Assembly (NCBI RefSeq): GCF_003837805.1
Contig: NZ_RQIT01000012.1
Location: forward strand, 124,001-188,000
Origin: Bradyrhizobium sp. RP6
GTDB taxonomy: Bacteria; Pseudomonadota; Alphaproteobacteria; Rhizobiales; Xanthobacteraceae
DNA length: 64,000 nt
Reading direction: 5' to 3'
Of the stretch, positions 53,104 to 60,686 are shown piece after piece; position 1 is the stretch's first letter; every line of letters begins with the position of its first letter. A program made the translations under genes and the position numbers. The notes under the pieces were generated by a model. It ran no database searches and was not told where the DNA came from. It saw only the letters and a program-made list of their open reading frames with translations.

Positions 53104-54279
53104 TCATGTCGTCCGATCTGCACGAAGCAGCAGAAGCGCGAAGAAGGCGGAGACCGAGGCCAGCGCGCTGATCCAGAGTGCGCTGCTGCCGAAATGCTCC
53201 ACCATCAGTCCCAGCGCAAGCGGCGCGAAGGCGCCTGTTGCCCTCGAAGGCAGCGAGATCACACCGACACGCCTGCCGAATCCCACCGGCCCGAACAGCG
53301 CCAATGGCAGCGTACCACGGGCAATGGTGATGATGCCGTTGCCCGCGCCATAGAGCACCGTGAAGGCCGGAGCGAGCCAGGGGCCGCCCGCGACCAGTGC
53401 AAGCACGCCGATCGGATTCATGAGCATGGCGAGCCTTGCCGACAGCAGCGGATGAAACCGGCTGAGCCATCCTGCTTCCAGAAGGCGGGCGCCGACCTGC
53501 GCAGGTCCGACCAATGCTCCCGCGAACAACGCCTGTGACGGCGTGGCGCCGAACCCAACCAGCATGGCCGGTAGAATGGCCGAGACCCCGGAGCTGACGA
53601 AGCTTGCGGCCGCAAACATGTACGCCAGCAGCATCATTGCGAAGGTTTCGCTCTGGCCGCCGGCTTGTTGGCTCGCATTCGTGCCCGGTCGGGAGTCCTG
53701 CTCCAATGGGGCGGCACGAGGCAGAGAAAGATTGAGCGGCAATGCAAGGCCGATATGGATCACCGCCCATAGCTGGCAAGCAGTGCGCCAGCCGTATTCC
53801 GAAGCGAGCCACGTCGTGAGGGGCCAGCCCAGGGTGCTGGCGAAGCCGGCGATCAGGGTGATGCCGGTGATCGTTCCTCGCGCATTGGCGCCGTAGATGC
53901 GCGCAAGCGTCGCGAACGCCGCTTCATAGAGGCCCATGCCCATGCCGATCCCGAGCAGGATCCAGGCTGCGATCAGCGCTGCCGCGCCATGGGACACGGA
54001 CAGCAGGAACAGGCCCGCCACGAAGACGAGATTCGAGACGGCAAGCAGGGTGCGCCCTCCGAACGTATCGATGGCATGACCAACTCTCGGACCGAGCAGG
54101 CCGGAGATGACCAGCGCTCCCGACAGCGCGCCGAACACGTAAGTCGGTGCAAGACCGAGATCGTGCGCAATCGGCGCAGCCAGGATCGCCGGGAGATAGT
54201 AACTCGACGCCCAGGCGACGGTCTGGGCGCTGCCGAGCGCGACGACGACAGCGAGCGGCCTCGCAGTGTCTCGCCTCAT
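53104..54279 (-). CDS. MFS transporter co-operonic with the ars flavoprotein
   Basis: This 391-residue protein is predicted to have 12 helices and starts at ATG 54279, which overlaps the flavoprotein stop as ATGA; longer starts in the frame are inside that gene. The MFS motif is GPRVGHAIDTFGGRTLL, and GIGMGMGLYEAAFATLARIYG is a helix 4-5 feature. The coupled translation suggests it exports a product of the flavoprotein or an arsenic species. ArsK-type MFS arsenite exporters of Agrobacterium are a possible comparison, but I cannot assign it to that family by eye. Confidence 0.83.
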   Translation of the reverse strand: MRRDTARPLAVVVALGSAQTVAWASSYYLPAILAAPIAHDLGLAPTYVFGALSGALVISGLLGPRVGHAIDTFGGRTLLAVSNLVFVAGLFLLSVSHGAAALIAAWILLGIGMGMGLYEAAFATLARIYGANARGTITGITLIAGFASTLGWPLTTWLASEYGWRTACQLWAVIHIGLALPLNLSLPRAAPLEQDSRPGTNASQQAGGQSETFAMMLLAYMFAAASFVSSGVSAILPAMLVGFGATPSQALFAGALVGPAQVGARLLEAGWLSRFHPLLSARLAMLMNPIGVLALVAGGPWLAPAFTVLYGAGNGIITIARGTLPLALFGPVGFGRRVGVISLPSRATGAFAPLALGLMVEHFGSSALWISALASVSAFFALLLLRADRTT

Positions 54280-55640
54280 GAGCAGCCGCATCCCGCGCCG
54301 CCTGCCTTCTTGGCCGATTCGTCCGCCGCACAGCAGGCTGAGGGTTCGGCCTTGGCCGGACCGCCGCAGCATCCCGCTGCGCCGGCGGACTCGACGCTGC
54401 CACGTGTGCAAACGCCGGTCTCGGGCAGCACGAGCTCGACCCGTGCGGCAGCCTCCTTGTCGCCCGCGATGCCGGCGACGATCGAGCGGACCTGCTCGTA
54501 TCCGGTGGTCATCAGGAAGGTCGGCGCCCGGCCGTAGGATTTCATGCCGGCGAGATAGAAGCCCGGCTCGTCATGCGCGAGTTCGCGAGCGCCGTGAGGC
54601 CGCACCGTTCCGCAGCTATGCTCGTTGGGATCGATCAGCGGCGCGAGCGCGACGGGCGCCTCGATTGCCGGGTCGAGCCGAAGCCGCAGCTCGGACAGGA
54701 ACGAGAGATCGGGACGGAAGCCGGTCGATACCACCAGCTCATCCGCAATCACGCTCCGCGCACCGCAGCAGGCGCCTGCCGAAATCCTGAGACGTCCTTC
54801 GAATTCCGAAAGATGGGTGACACCGAAGTCGGTCTCGACTCGAATCTTTCCGGCAGCCACGAGCGCGGCGAAGGTGGATCCCAGCTCGCCGCGCGCGGCA
54901 AGCTTGTCGTTGCTGCCGCCGCCAAAGGCCTTTGCAGGATCGCCGCCGCGCAGCAGCCAGACGGGCTGCGTGCCGGGCACCTCCTCGGCGAGCCGCGAAA
55001 GATCGATCAGCGTGCCCAGCGCGGAATGGCCGGCACCGAGCACGGCCACGGTCTTGCCGGCATATCTGCCGCGGTCCGTGCCCCGCACATCCGGCATGCC
55101 ATAGGCGATGCGATCCGTGCGCTCGCGTTCGCCGATCGCAGGCAGACCGTTGCTGCCGGCCGGATTGGGCGAGAACCACGTGCCTGACACGTCGATGACG
55201 GCGTCAGCGCGCAGCACCTCGGGACCCCTGCCGTTCTGATAGCGGAGGTCGAAAGGCGCTTGCTCCCGCCCCTTCGTCTTGGCCTTGTCGAAGCCGACGC
55301 GGCTGATGGCCGTGACGCGGCTCGAGGTCCGGATGGTGTCGCGCAGTGGTGTTCGCGTTGCGAGCGGCGCGAGGTAGCGCTCGATCAGCTCGCCGCCGGT
55401 CGGATAGGAGCTCGGGTTCGGCGAATTCCAGCCGGTCGGCGCAAGCAGGCGCGCCGACGCCTTGTCGACGTTGTATTCCCACGGCGAGAAGAGCTGGACA
55501 TGCTGCCATTGACGCACCGCATGTCCGGCCTCGGGTCCGGCTTCGAGCACGACGGGGGACATGCCGCGTTCGAGCACATGCGCGGCGGCCGCGAGACCGA
55601 CCGGCCCCGCCCCGATGATCGCTACCGTCTTCTTCTCCAT
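54276..55640 (-). CDS. Flavin-dependent monooxygenase-like protein of the ars cluster, with Cys-rich tail
   Basis: This 454-residue flavoprotein has an N-terminal FAD site VAIIGAGPVGLAAAAHVLE and an internal NADPH site KTVAVLGAGHSALGTLIDL near residue 200. The C-terminal region of the FAD domain is GFYLAGMKSYGRAPTF. The last ~46 residues form a disordered Ala/Gly tail with seven cysteines (GVC, GCC, ACC and the terminal GCGCS). ArsO-type monooxygenases occur in ars operons, so arsenic chemistry is the likely context. It starts 48 nt after the arsR1 stop. A copy of the shared ars motif lies at 55649-55672, right before its start. Confidence 0.85.
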   Translation of the reverse strand: MEKKTVAIIGAGPVGLAAAAHVLERGMSPVVLEAGPEAGHAVRQWQHVQLFSPWEYNVDKASARLLAPTGWNSPNPSSYPTGGELIERYLAPLATRTPLRDTIRTSSRVTAISRVGFDKAKTKGREQAPFDLRYQNGRGPEVLRADAVIDVSGTWFSPNPAGSNGLPAIGERERTDRIAYGMPDVRGTDRGRYAGKTVAVLGAGHSALGTLIDLSRLAEEVPGTQPVWLLRGGDPAKAFGGGSNDKLAARGELGSTFAALVAAGKIRVETDFGVTHLSEFEGRLRISAGACCGARSVIADELVVSTGFRPDLSFLSELRLRLDPAIEAPVALAPLIDPNEHSCGTVRPHGARELAHDEPGFYLAGMKSYGRAPTFLMTTGYEQVRSIVAGIAGDKEAAARVELVLPETGVCTRGSVESAGAAGCCGGPAKAEPSACCAADESAKKAGGAGCGCS

Positions 55641-55648
55641 TGCGAACT

Positions 55649-55672
55649 CTCCATCCTTCTAGAATTATGGAA
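55649..55672. promoter_or_regulatory. Candidate ars operator, copy 2
   Basis: Read on the minus strand this is TTCCATA-N10 followed by GATGGAG. It matches the site at 56113-56136 in 18 of 24 positions, including the outer TTCCATAA and ATGGA blocks. It sits 8 nt upstream of the flavoprotein start, in the arsR1-flavoprotein gap, and overlaps the ribosome-binding region. Confidence 0.55.
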
Positions 55673-55688
55673 AAAATGGCCAAATGAG

Positions 55689-56006
55689 TCAGGCTGCGGT
55701 CTGAGCGTCCTTACATCCGGCTTCGTCCGCACAGCACTCCGCGACCAGGAAGTCGACCAAGCCCCGCATGGCATCGAAGTTGGCGTGACAGATCAGGGTC
55801 GTCGATTCCCTGACCTGGCTGACCAGTCCGACCGAGACCAAGGTCTTGATGTGGTGCGACAGCGTTGACGCCGGGATCTTCAGCTTGTCCTGCAGGCGGC
55901 CAACCGGCATGCCCGCGTGCCCGGCCCGGACCAATGCGCGGTAGATCTGAAGCCGGGTCCGATTCCCCAGGGCTTCCAAATGTGCTGCTGCGTCATCGAC
56001 CTTCAT
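55689..56006 (-). CDS. arsR: ArsR-family repressor 1, AfArsR-like cysteine arrangement
   Basis: This 105-residue winged-helix repressor starts at ATG 56006 (MKVDDAAAHLEALGNRTRL); GTG 56024 with a better ribosome-binding site and TTG 56042 are alternatives. The recognition region is LKIPASTLSHHIKTLVSVGLV. The C-terminus has C91, C92 and C98, a CC-x5-C pattern equal to the As(III) site of Acidithiobacillus ArsR (C95, C96, C102). It should release DNA when arsenite or antimonite binds. It is divergent from arsR2 and upstream of the flavoprotein and MFS genes. Confidence 0.92.
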   Translation of the reverse strand: MKVDDAAAHLEALGNRTRLQIYRALVRAGHAGMPVGRLQDKLKIPASTLSHHIKTLVSVGLVSQVRESTTLICHANFDAMRGLVDFLVAECCADEAGCKDAQTAA

Positions 56007-56053
56007 GGGCGCCACGATGCACACATGCACATCTCCTGTCAAACGCTATTGCT

Positions 56054-56071
56054 AGAATATTCGAAATATCT
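56054..56071. promoter_or_regulatory. A/T-rich inverted repeat between the divergent arsR genes
   Basis: ATATT-CGA-AATAT at 56057-56069 is a perfect short inverted repeat, extended with one mismatch to AGAATATTCGAAATATCT. It lies centrally in the arsR1-arsR2 gap and is the most A/T-rich spot there. It could be an ArsR operator or overlap the -10 elements of both promoters. Confidence 0.5.
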
Positions 56072-56112
56072 GCTCACGGGTGACGGATTTCAGGTTGACG
56101 CGACGACAACAA

Positions 56113-56136
56113 TTCCATAAATCTCGATATATGGAA
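56113..56136. promoter_or_regulatory. Candidate ars operator, copy 1
   Basis: TTCCATA at 56113-56119 is complemented exactly by TATGGAA at 56130-56136, with ten bases between. The right arm includes the arsR2 ATG. The same motif occurs before the ars flavoprotein gene at 55649-55672. Two related sites, one in each arm of a divergent ars cluster, suggest a regulator shared by both. Confidence 0.6.
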
Positions 56137-56493
56137 ACAGAAGAAGCCGTCCTGGCGCTCGCCGCGCTGTCTCAACCGACCCGCCTTGAGGCGTTCCGGA
56201 CGCTGGTCAGACACGAGCCTGACGGTCTTGCGGCTGGCGACCTCGCGCGCCTGCTGGAAGTCCCCCAAAATACGCTCTCGGCGCATCTGTCGATCCTGAG
56301 CCGCGCGCGGCTGGTGTCTTCCGAGCGGCACAGCCGCTCGATCATCTACCGCGCCAACCTCGGCGAATTTCGCGACATGGCCGTCTTCCTGCTGCGCGAT
56401 TGCTGCGGCGGACGGCCGGAAGTCTGCGAGCCCGTCGTCGAGACTTTGCAATCGTGCTGCGCTCCCAAGCGAAAGGAGAAGGCCCGTGCCTGA
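56131..56493 (+). CDS. arsR: ArsR-family repressor 2
   Basis: This 120-residue winged-helix repressor starts at ATG 56131; an in-frame GTG at 56080 would add 17 residues that read through a candidate operator. The recognition helix is in LEVPQNTLSAHLSILSRARLV. The C-terminal cysteines C91, C92, C99 (DCCGGRPEVC) and a further CC near the end form a different spacing from arsR1 (CC-x6-C), so its inducer site is probably a variant of the arsenite site. It heads the plus-strand arm; its stop overlaps the arsenate reductase start by 8 nt. Confidence 0.92.
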   Translation: METEEAVLALAALSQPTRLEAFRTLVRHEPDGLAAGDLARLLEVPQNTLSAHLSILSRARLVSSERHSRSIIYRANLGEFRDMAVFLLRDCCGGRPEVCEPVVETLQSCCAPKRKEKARA

Positions 56494-57013
56494 TCGCGTC
56501 TACAATGTGCTGTTCCTCTGTACCGGCAATTCGGCCCGGTCCGTGCTCGCGGAATCGATTCTTCGCAAGGACGGTGCCGGGCGCTTCCGGTCCTTCTCCG
56601 CAGGGAGCACGCCGAAAGGCGCCGTGCATCCGCTGGCGCTGCGCACGCTGCAGAGCATGGACTATCCGGTCGACGGGATGCGCTCGAAGAGCTGGCTCGA
56701 GTTCGCGGCGCCCGATGCGCCGGTGATGGATTTCGTCTTCACCGTCTGCGACAACGCAGCCGGCGAATCCTGTCCGGTCTGGCCGGGCCGGCCGACGACC
56801 GCGCATTGGGGCATCGAAGATCCTGCGGCCGTCGAAGGCACCGAGATCGAAAGACTTGCGGCCTTCTCGCGGGCCTTCCGCTACCAGAAGAACCGTATCG
56901 GCGCGTTCGTGAACCTGCCTCTCAGCGGCATAGACCGGCTTTCGCTGGGGACCAAGCTTCGGGAAATCGACCGCTCCGAGGGGGCAACGTCCGGCAAAAG
57001 CGACGTGGCGTGA
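56486..57013 (+). CDS. arsC: Arsenate reductase, low-molecular-weight phosphatase (thioredoxin-coupled) type
   Basis: This 175-residue protein starts at GTG 56486, overlapping arsR2. It has the P-loop VLFLCTGNSARS, with nucleophile C12 and R18, and the family Asp in WGIEDPAAVEG. A second cysteine, in FTVCDNAAGESCPVW, could form the redox cascade of this type. It reduces arsenate to arsenite, which the pump encoded next exports. The C-terminal extension after about 145 is polar. It is 2 nt upstream of the ACR3 gene. Confidence 0.93.
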   Translation: MPDRVYNVLFLCTGNSARSVLAESILRKDGAGRFRSFSAGSTPKGAVHPLALRTLQSMDYPVDGMRSKSWLEFAAPDAPVMDFVFTVCDNAAGESCPVWPGRPTTAHWGIEDPAAVEGTEIERLAAFSRAFRYQKNRIGAFVNLPLSGIDRLSLGTKLREIDRSEGATSGKSDVA

Positions 57014-57015
57014 CG

Positions 57016-58071
57016 ATGGGCATCTTCGAACGATACCTCACTTTGTGGGTCGCGCTTTGCATCGTGGTCGGCGTGGCACTGGGACACGTCATGCCCGGCT
57101 TCTTCGGCGCGGTTGCAGCCGCCGAAGTCGCCAAGGTCAACCTGCCGGTCGCGATCCTGATCTGGCTCATGATCGTGCCGATGTTGTTGAAGATCGACTT
57201 CGGCTCACTGGGCCAGGTCCGGGAGCATTGGCGCGGCGTCGGCGTCACCCTCTTCATCAATTGGGCCGTGAAGCCGTTCTCGATGGCGCTGCTGGGCTCC
57301 TTCTTCATCGGTCACCTCTTCGCACCGTGGCTACCGTCCGGCCAGATCCCGTCCTACATCGCCGGCTTGATCCTGCTTGCGGCTGCACCCTGCACTGCGA
57401 TGGTGTTCGTTTGGTCCAATTTGTGCGAGGGGGAACCCCACTACACTCTGAGCCAGGTCGCACTCAACGACGTGATCATGGTTTTCCTGTTCGCGCCGCT
57501 GGTGGGATTGCTGCTCGGAGTGGCCTCGATCAGCGTCCCCTGGGACACATTGCTGTTGTCCGTCGTGCTTTACATCGTGGTTCCCGTGATTGTCGCTCAG
57601 CTGTGGCGCAAGGTGCTGCTGCGAGGAGGCGACGACAGCTTCAACCGCGTCATGCGGATGCTGCAGCCTCTCTCGCTTGTCGCGCTCCTCGCGACGCTGG
57701 TGCTGCTCTTCGGCTTCCAGGGAGAGCAGATCGTCAAACAGCCCGCCGTCATTGCGATCCTCGCCGTCCCTATTCTTGTGCAAGTCTATCTCAATGCGGG
57801 CCTGGCCTATTGGCTGAGCCGGCGTTTCGGCGTGGCCTGGTGCGTCGCGGCTCCAGCGGCGCTCATCGGCGCGAGCAACTTCTTCGAACTGGCGGTCGCC
57901 GCCGCGATCAGCCTGTTCGGCCTGGACTCCGGCGCGGCGGTGGCGACCGTGGTCGGCGTCCTCGTCGAGGTCCCGGTGATGCTGTCCGTCGTCCGCATCG
58001 TCACGGCCACGCGGGGCTGGTACGAAGCGGGGACCGGTAAAGTCCCGACGACCGCCGAGGCCCGCCAATGA
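57016..58071 (+). CDS. acr3: Arsenite efflux pump, ACR3 family
   Basis: This 351-residue inner-membrane protein has ten predicted helices. ATG 57016 is preferred, because the longer frame runs in the wrong register through arsC. The conserved cysteine of the family is at C126 in LAAAPCTAMVFVWS, and the conserved glutamate of the last helices is in GVLVEVPVMLSVV. ACR3 exports arsenite (and less well antimonite) driven by the proton-motive force. It lies between two arsenate reductase genes, so its substrate is produced by both. Confidence 0.95.
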   Translation: MGIFERYLTLWVALCIVVGVALGHVMPGFFGAVAAAEVAKVNLPVAILIWLMIVPMLLKIDFGSLGQVREHWRGVGVTLFINWAVKPFSMALLGSFFIGHLFAPWLPSGQIPSYIAGLILLAAAPCTAMVFVWSNLCEGEPHYTLSQVALNDVIMVFLFAPLVGLLLGVASISVPWDTLLLSVVLYIVVPVIVAQLWRKVLLRGGDDSFNRVMRMLQPLSLVALLATLVLLFGFQGEQIVKQPAVIAILAVPILVQVYLNAGLAYWLSRRFGVAWCVAAPAALIGASNFFELAVAAAISLFGLDSGAAVATVVGVLVEVPVMLSVVRIVTATRGWYEAGTGKVPTTAEARQ

Positions 58072-58138
58072 ACTCATCATTTGCCGGCGGCGGTGCGGCA
58101 ACGATAGATACCGGTCGGCCAGTCACGGAGACACGTCG

Positions 58139-58540
58139 ATGAGCGTCACGATCTATCACAACCCGGCTTGCGGCACCTCGCGAAACACCCTGGCGATGAT
58201 CCGGCAGAGCGGTGTCGAGCCTGTCATCATCGAATATCTCAAGACGCCGCCGTCACGGGACAAGCTCAAGGAGCTGATCGCGGCGATGGACGTTCCGGTC
58301 CGCGCGCTGCTGCGCGAGAAGGGAACACCGTACAAGGAGCTCGGCCTCGACGATCCCAAATGGACCGACGACCAACTCCTCGATTTCATGCTCGCCCATC
58401 CCATCCTGATCAACCGTCCGATCGTGGTGACGCCAAAGGGCGCGCGATTGTGCCGACCGTCGGAAGCCGTGATCGATCTCCTGGACAATCCCGTCGGCCG
58501 CTTCGTGAAAGAAGACGGCGAAGTGGTCGAAGCTCGATAG
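58139..58540 (+). CDS. arsC: Arsenate reductase, glutaredoxin-coupled type
   Basis: This 133-residue ArsC of the E. coli plasmid type has a thioredoxin-like fold. The active-site HNPACGTSRN carries C11, and the arsenate-binding arginines are probably in LINRPIVVTPKGARLCRP. It uses glutathione and glutaredoxin, unlike the phosphatase-type reductase at 56486. It follows the ACR3 stop by 67 nt and is the last gene of the plus-strand ars arm. A strong hairpin follows directly. Confidence 0.95.
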   Translation: MSVTIYHNPACGTSRNTLAMIRQSGVEPVIIEYLKTPPSRDKLKELIAAMDVPVRALLREKGTPYKELGLDDPKWTDDQLLDFMLAHPILINRPIVVTPKGARLCRPSEAVIDLLDNPVGRFVKEDGEVVEAR

Positions 58541-58549
58541 GCTTGCGGC

Positions 58550-58587
58550 GCCTCTGCGCGCCGGCCGATTGCCCGGCGCGCAGAGGC
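58550..58587. terminator. Strong 15-bp hairpin between convergent arsC and DUF1259 genes
   Basis: GCCTCTGCGCGCCGG is complemented exactly by CCGGCGCGCAGAGGC with an 8-nt loop. No T-run follows on either strand, but the position between converging genes suggests a bidirectional terminator. Confidence 0.65.
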
Positions 58588-58607
58588 TCGCGGACCTCCT
58601 GCGAAGA

Positions 58608-59495
58608 TCAGCTCTTCGTGCTCGCGGTCTTGTCGAGCGCGGCACGCACGCCGCTCGCGAGCATGATCGCATCATCGTTGGCCCAGAAATGCATGAAGAA
58701 CAGACGCGGCTGTTCGTCCAGCATATGGCTGTGAAGGGCCGTCACGGCGATGGCGTGCGACCGCAACACCTTGATCACCGGGTTCACCTCGTCGCCCGTC
58801 AGCACGAAGTCGCCGGTAATCGCGGCCTTGCCGCCGCCGGTCGGCTGGAAGTTGACGGCGGTTGCAACGCCCAGCGGCCCGACCGGGCTCAACTGCATGC
58901 CGTGTTCGGTGACGGGATCGCGGCGGGGGACATTGAACTGGTAGACGCCGCCGTTCGCCTGGCCCTTGACGCCGATGATGTTGTCGAGCCGCGCAGTGTC
59001 GAGTTCGATGGCCGGCGGAGCGGCCGTCGAAGTGGCAGCCGACAGCGGCGTCTTGCTTTCGGCGAGCGCCTCCTTGAGGGCCGCTGCGATCCTGACGGGG
59101 TCACCGTGGCCGGCCACGTGCATGTAAAACGTCGCCGGGCTCGCGCCGAGCAGATGATTGTGCACGGCGGTGATCTCCAGCCCGCTCGCGATCATCTTCG
59201 CCATGACCGGGTTGATCTCGGATTCGAGCAGCACCAGATCCCCCATCGCCATGACGCCGCCATGCGCGGGCTTGAACGCGACCCAGCCGCCGAGCGCCAG
59301 CGCGGGCTTGATGGTCACGCCGTCGAGCGTCACCGTGAGATCGGTGCGCGGAAAGCCGTAGCGATGCACGTCGCCGGTCACGGCCGGCTTTCGCGCCAGC
59401 ATGTCGTCGACTTTCTGCCAGTCGACGTCCTGCGCGTGAGCGCTCGCGACGAAGCAGGCGCCGATGCCGATCAGCGCCGAGATTGTCTTTCGCAT
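58608..59495 (-). CDS. DUF1259 (LppY/LpqO-like) exported protein
   Basis: This 295-residue protein has a signal peptide at residues 1-21 (SAHA-Q). The mature part contains two homologous halves. Each has a GD-(F/L)-V-L strand, an E-x-NPV segment, and a histidine motif followed by an aromatic-Met-His: ITAVHNHLLGASPATFYMHVAGHGD in the first, VTALHSHMLDEQPRLFFMHFWANDD in the second. The repeated HxH and MH pattern suggests metal binding. The function of the family is unknown. It is convergent with the ars operon and 38 nt downstream of a small PepSY-like gene's stop. Confidence 0.88.
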   Translation of the reverse strand: MRKTISALIGIGACFVASAHAQDVDWQKVDDMLARKPAVTGDVHRYGFPRTDLTVTLDGVTIKPALALGGWVAFKPAHGGVMAMGDLVLLESEINPVMAKMIASGLEITAVHNHLLGASPATFYMHVAGHGDPVRIAAALKEALAESKTPLSAATSTAAPPAIELDTARLDNIIGVKGQANGGVYQFNVPRRDPVTEHGMQLSPVGPLGVATAVNFQPTGGGKAAITGDFVLTGDEVNPVIKVLRSHAIAVTALHSHMLDEQPRLFFMHFWANDDAIMLASGVRAALDKTASTKS

Positions 59496-59532
59496 TGATC
59501 TGCTCCCTCAAGCTTGGAATTCAGCCAGTCAC

Positions 59533-59766
59533 TCACTTCTGCTCCTTGATCTGGCCGCTGCTGTCGATGACGAGCCGCACGTGCTTGCCGTTCTTCACCG
59601 CTTTGGCGGTCGTCCCTTCCGCTGTCGACTTGATGTCGCTGACCTGCGTGTAACCGGCCGCCTGAAGCTTGGCGGCGAGCTCCTCTTGAGTCAGCGCGCG
59701 TGCGGTCGATACGCCCCTCGCGATTGCGAGAATGAGGAGCATGTGAAGGATCGTCCGTGGTCGCAT
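59533..59766 (-). CDS. Small exported PepSY-like protein
   Basis: This 77-residue protein starts at ATG 59766, with AGGAGA nine bases upstream and a signal peptide of about 24 residues. The mature part is one PepSY-like unit (TQEELAAKLQAAGYTQVSDIKS followed by two beta-strands ending VRLVIDSSGQIKEQK). It precedes the DUF1259 gene on the same strand and is likely cotranscribed. The function is unknown; PepSY modules often modulate proteases or bind metals in the periplasm. Confidence 0.75.
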   Translation of the reverse strand: MRPRTILHMLLILAIARGVSTARALTQEELAAKLQAAGYTQVSDIKSTAEGTTAKAVKNGKHVRLVIDSSGQIKEQK

Positions 59767-60633
59767 GGTCGTTCTCCTGGCCGTGTCCCTGCCCCAGGTG
59801 AAGTTGTTTCGTCGCGCTGCTCCGGATGAAGCCCAAGAAGCGCAACAGAGTCGCGGCACGGACGCGCATGCGTTGGTCCGTCGTCATGCCGAGGAGACAA
59901 TTTGTGAGATGAACGGAGATGCAGGATGACATGCTGCGCCCTTGGTGATCAGGACGCGATTCTTGGGCATGTCGCCTCGCGGGGAGATCGCATATCCCCG
60001 ATGGCTCGAATAGAAACCTGGGAAGCCGGGCTGTCAACCGGCGCATGACGGCGGCGCGTCACGAAGAGTTCACACGCCGAACCGAACCGCAAACCTCCAA
60101 GGTGGGGCCAAGGCGGGGCTCATCGATGTAGGAGGAGAGCTCTAATCTAGTGAGTCAGTTCCGGTTCTGTTGCCGCCAGTGCGACTGTGCTTTCTCGACG
60201 GCGGCTTGCAGCTCCATGAGCAAGCAGGCTTGCCTGCCACTGGAGTACCCTCAATGCATCCGGCACTCCCGACGATCCGTATCCACTCGCCAACAAGCGA
60301 GGCCAGGCTCGAGCAGCAACTGCTCGGCTCGATGCTGTCGCCACGGATGCTGCGAGCCACTGTCCAAGCGGCGAAACAGGCGCAACGACGTCAGGCGTTC
60401 CGCCGCCACAACTTGCCCGCCTGGCGCCCTGCCTTGTCGCACACAGCCTTGTTTGTTCCAACGGCGGAACGGAACGCCGTAAATACACGCTGCGACCGGC
60501 GCTGGGGATAGCGACCCTGTGATGCATCGGAGCGGATGCGCCGGCTTGGACACCTCGCGGCCTGGACGTAGGACAGGAACATTTCTGCAATTGCCGAGTT
60601 TTCCCGCTGCCCTTCCCCAAGGGCGACCCCGAT
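59767..60633. other. About 0.87 kb without a convincing gene
   Basis: Overlapping frames on both strands are Arg/Cys/Ser-rich, lack ribosome-binding sites and match nothing I know. One minus-strand piece ending at about 60151 (RQACLLMELQAAVEKAQSHW and a short tail) has protein-like composition but is opened by a stop 5 codons earlier, so it may be a gene remnant. A plus-strand transcript ending at the terminator at 60634-60683 could originate here. Confidence 0.4.
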
Positions 60634-60683
60634 GGCCCCAGCTCAATGCCCCCCAATACCGCCGCGAGCTGGGGCCTCTTTTT
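60634..60683 (+). terminator. Rho-independent terminator with no annotated upstream gene
   Basis: GGCCCCAGCTC (60634-60644) pairs perfectly with GAGCTGGGGCC (60666-60676) and is followed by TCTTTTT. The T-run is on the plus strand only, so it should end a plus-strand RNA. Since no plus-strand protein gene is seen in the preceding 2 kb, that RNA may be a small non-coding one. Confidence 0.75.
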
Positions 60684-60686
60684 CCG

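Noticed and set aside
60142..60656. Overlapping small frames on both strands
   Set aside because: They are rich in Cys, Arg and Ser, have no ribosome-binding site and are interrupted in the one frame with protein-like composition.
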